42,257 nt of DNA, from contig CAZSNT010000085.1 of NCBI GenBank assembly GCA_964607765.1, forward strand, positions 1 to 42,257, written 5' to 3'. Below are positions 40,754 to 42,257 of the stretch, piece by piece. Below the pieces are notes generated by a model that had not been told where the DNA came from, did not search any database, and worked only from the letters and a program-made list of their open reading frames with translations. Every line of letters starts with the position of its first letter. Position 1 is the first letter of the stretch. The stretch is from CAZSNT01 sp964607765 (GTDB lineage: Bacteria > Verrucomicrobiota > Lentisphaeria > Oligosphaerales > JABHEG01). The translations under genes and the position numbers were made by a program.

Positions 40754-42132
40754 CTGACCGCCCCCCTGCACGTCGACAGATCGCATCGATCAGCGTCGTC
40801 CTCGCCGCAGCCGCGGTCGCGGCCGCCTGCCGGGCCGCGGACTGGCCCACGTACCGGCAGGATGTCCGACGACGTGCGGTCAGCGCTGAATCGCTGCATT
40901 TCCCGCTCAAGCCAACGTGGACGTGGCAGTCGCCCGTGCCGCCCAGGCCGGCCTGGACAGGCCCGGCAAAGTGGGACGCCTTCTCGGGGAACCGCGGCCT
41001 GCAGTCCATGCGCAACATCGATCCCGTGTTCCACCTTGTTCTGCAGGGCGACCGGGTATTCTTCGGCTCCTCAGTGGACCATGCGGTGCATTGCCTGGAT
41101 GCCGCGTCCGGTCTCGAGCGTTGGCGCTGTTACACTGACGGCCCGATCCGGTTCCCGCCCACCATCGCAGACGGACGTGCGTATTTCGGGTCGGATGACG
41201 GTCGCGTCTACTGCGCCGACATTGCGGACGGGCAACTGGTGTGGAGTTTCTCCCCGGCCCCGCAGACACGACGCATCGTCCACAACGGCCTGCCCATCTC
41301 GCTGTTCCCGGTACGTACCGGCGTGCTGGTGGATCGGGGAACAGCGTACGCAGCCGCATCGCTCCTGCCGTGGGAGACATCCTACCTGATGGCACTGAAT
41401 ACGGCAACAGGCAAGCCCGACGGCGCGGGCCGCTACGTCCGCCAAGTGCCGAGCGTCACCCTCCAAGGCGCCATGCTCGCCTCGGACGATAACCTGTACA
41501 TCCCCCAGGGCCGCAGCGCGCCGCTGGTCTTCCGCCGCAGAGACGGCGAACCCATGGGCCCGGTCAAGGGCGCCGGCGGCGTGTTCTGCATCCTGGACGA
41601 CGCGGGGCGCCTGCTCTCAGGACCGCCGAACCAGAAAAGCAGGGAAGACCTGTTGCGCGTCAGCAACGTGCAGGAGCGCAAGTCGGTGGCGGGCCTGCCG
41701 GGAGCGTCCGCCATGGTCGTGGCGGGCAAGTCCGCCTACCTGGCCCGGAAGACTGCCCTGGTCGCACTCGATTTCGACCGCTACGTCCCGCTCCAGACAC
41801 GCAAGGAAGCTCTGGCTGCACAGCGCAAGCAACAGCAGAAGCGTGGCGACAAAGCCGGCATCGCGGCAACCGACCAGGAACTCGCCCGCATCAGCGAGGA
41901 ACTGCCTGGCTGCACACGTTGGGAGAAGCCGCGCGGAACCGTGCTCGCGATGGCGGTGGCGGGAGACTCGCTGCTCGTCGGCAGGGACGGATCTGTTGAA
42001 GCCCTGAGCACGACGGACGGCAGCAGACGCTGGCACGCCACCGTGCGCGGCAAGGTCCATGGTCTGGCCGTGGCGGACGGCCGCTTGGTCGTGAGTACCG
42101 ATACCGGAAGCATCGTCTGCTTCTCGCCCTGA
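40750..42132 (+). CDS. Secreted PQQ-like beta-propeller protein
   Basis: A 460-residue protein coupled by an ATGA overlap to the preceding LamG/PQQ gene. The N-terminus RRQIASISVVLAAAAVAAACRAADWP is a signal peptide with AAAC as a possible lipobox. Propeller blades follow, including VFFGSSVDHAVHCLDAASGL, AYFGSDDGRVYCADIADGQL and YLMALNTATGKP, with final blades LLVGRDGSVEALSTTDGS and LVVSTDTGSIVCFSP. A predicted coiled-coil insertion (about 355-385, rich in Lys, Gln and Glu) interrupts the propeller. Such propellers can bind PQQ or act as BamB-like scaffolds; no quinoprotein active-site residues were identified. It probably works with its upstream partner in an extracytoplasmic complex. Confidence 0.8.
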   Translation: MTDRPPARRQIASISVVLAAAAVAAACRAADWPTYRQDVRRRAVSAESLHFPLKPTWTWQSPVPPRPAWTGPAKWDAFSGNRGLQSMRNIDPVFHLVLQGDRVFFGSSVDHAVHCLDAASGLERWRCYTDGPIRFPPTIADGRAYFGSDDGRVYCADIADGQLVWSFSPAPQTRRIVHNGLPISLFPVRTGVLVDRGTAYAAASLLPWETSYLMALNTATGKPDGAGRYVRQVPSVTLQGAMLASDDNLYIPQGRSAPLVFRRRDGEPMGPVKGAGGVFCILDDAGRLLSGPPNQKSREDLLRVSNVQERKSVAGLPGASAMVVAGKSAYLARKTALVALDFDRYVPLQTRKEALAAQRKQQQKRGDKAGIAATDQELARISEELPGCTRWEKPRGTVLAMAVAGDSLLVGRDGSVEALSTTDGSRRWHATVRGKVHGLAVADGRLVVSTDTGSIVCFSP

Positions 42133-42169
42133 GCATGGCACAGATCCGGCGGGGCCTGGAATCAGCGTA

Positions 42170-42257
42170 GTAACGCGTCAGTTACGTGAGGCAGACCCCG
42201 TAGCCCGGCTCTCCCGAGCCGGGTGTCCTTGTCGTTCCGCTCTATCCGGAGGCACAG
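42170..42257. mobile_element. GTAAC-type palindromic MITE, copy 3, cut by window end
   Basis: The left 88 bp of the same element as at 1852 and 21939, starting GTAACGCGTCAGTTACGTGA and including the CCCGGCTC-TCCC-GAGCCGGG hairpin. The right half and any target duplication lie beyond the window. Confidence 0.75.

Overview
The window is GC-rich and gene-dense. It mixes secreted polysaccharide-degrading proteins (a PL11 rhamnogalacturonan lyase, an SGNH esterase, GH-like TIM barrels, a sulfatase, LamG/FG-GAP proteins and PQQ-type propellers) with toxin-antitoxin pairs, a defence-type island and many palindromic intergenic repeats. This suggests an uncultivated PVC-superphylum bacterium (Planctomycetota, Kiritimatiellota, Lentisphaerota or Verrucomicrobiota). 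That assignment is inferred from gene content; no rRNA or tRNA was recognised.

Layout. 175-1826: hipBA toxin-antitoxin operon with a visible promoter and operator. 2176-6761: rhamnogalacturonan lyase plus SGNH hydrolase. 7063-7722: FitA/VapB-VapC pair with an apparently leaderless antitoxin. 7828-14821: GH42-like glycosidase, secreted LamG/FG-GAP protein and translationally coupled sulfatase. 14828-20552 (minus strand): transketolase, substrate-binding protein and two ABC permeases with no local ATPase, probably a sugar uptake and use operon facing the degradative genes. 20580-21860 (minus): AAA+/DUF4143 ATPase. 21939-23313: a cluster of palindromic mobile elements around a small secreted protein gene. 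23347-29965 (plus): hypothetical gene, methyltransferase, a MazG/PLD/SF2-helicase/S24-like giant, a duplicated-wHTH plus PD-(D/E)XK nuclease, and a NERD nuclease; this is the best candidate for a new defence system. 29976-33557: island with a UPF0270 gene, a decapitated tcmP, an intact DUF5131 gene, and a DUF429 gene with two broken relatives in the window. 33611-37258 (minus): Fic protein and a large secreted GH-like protein. 37889-42132 (plus): LamG/methyltransferase-fold/PQQ protein coupled to a second PQQ-type propeller.

How the parts work together (inference): the lyase, esterase, glycosidase and sulfatase would strip an acetylated and possibly sulfated pectin-like glycan, and the ABC transporter would import the products. 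The TA pairs, Fic gene, ATPase and nuclease/helicase island are mobile or defensive cargo inserted between the carbohydrate genes.

The most solid new observation is structural. There are two classes of non-autonomous inverted-repeat elements. One has GTAAC...GTTAC ends and 8-bp target duplications (IS66-like). The other has AATG...CATT ends and 10-11-bp duplications (IS4-like). At 21931-22256 an IS4-like element has inserted at the edge of an IS66-like one, so the order of the two events can be read from the sequence.
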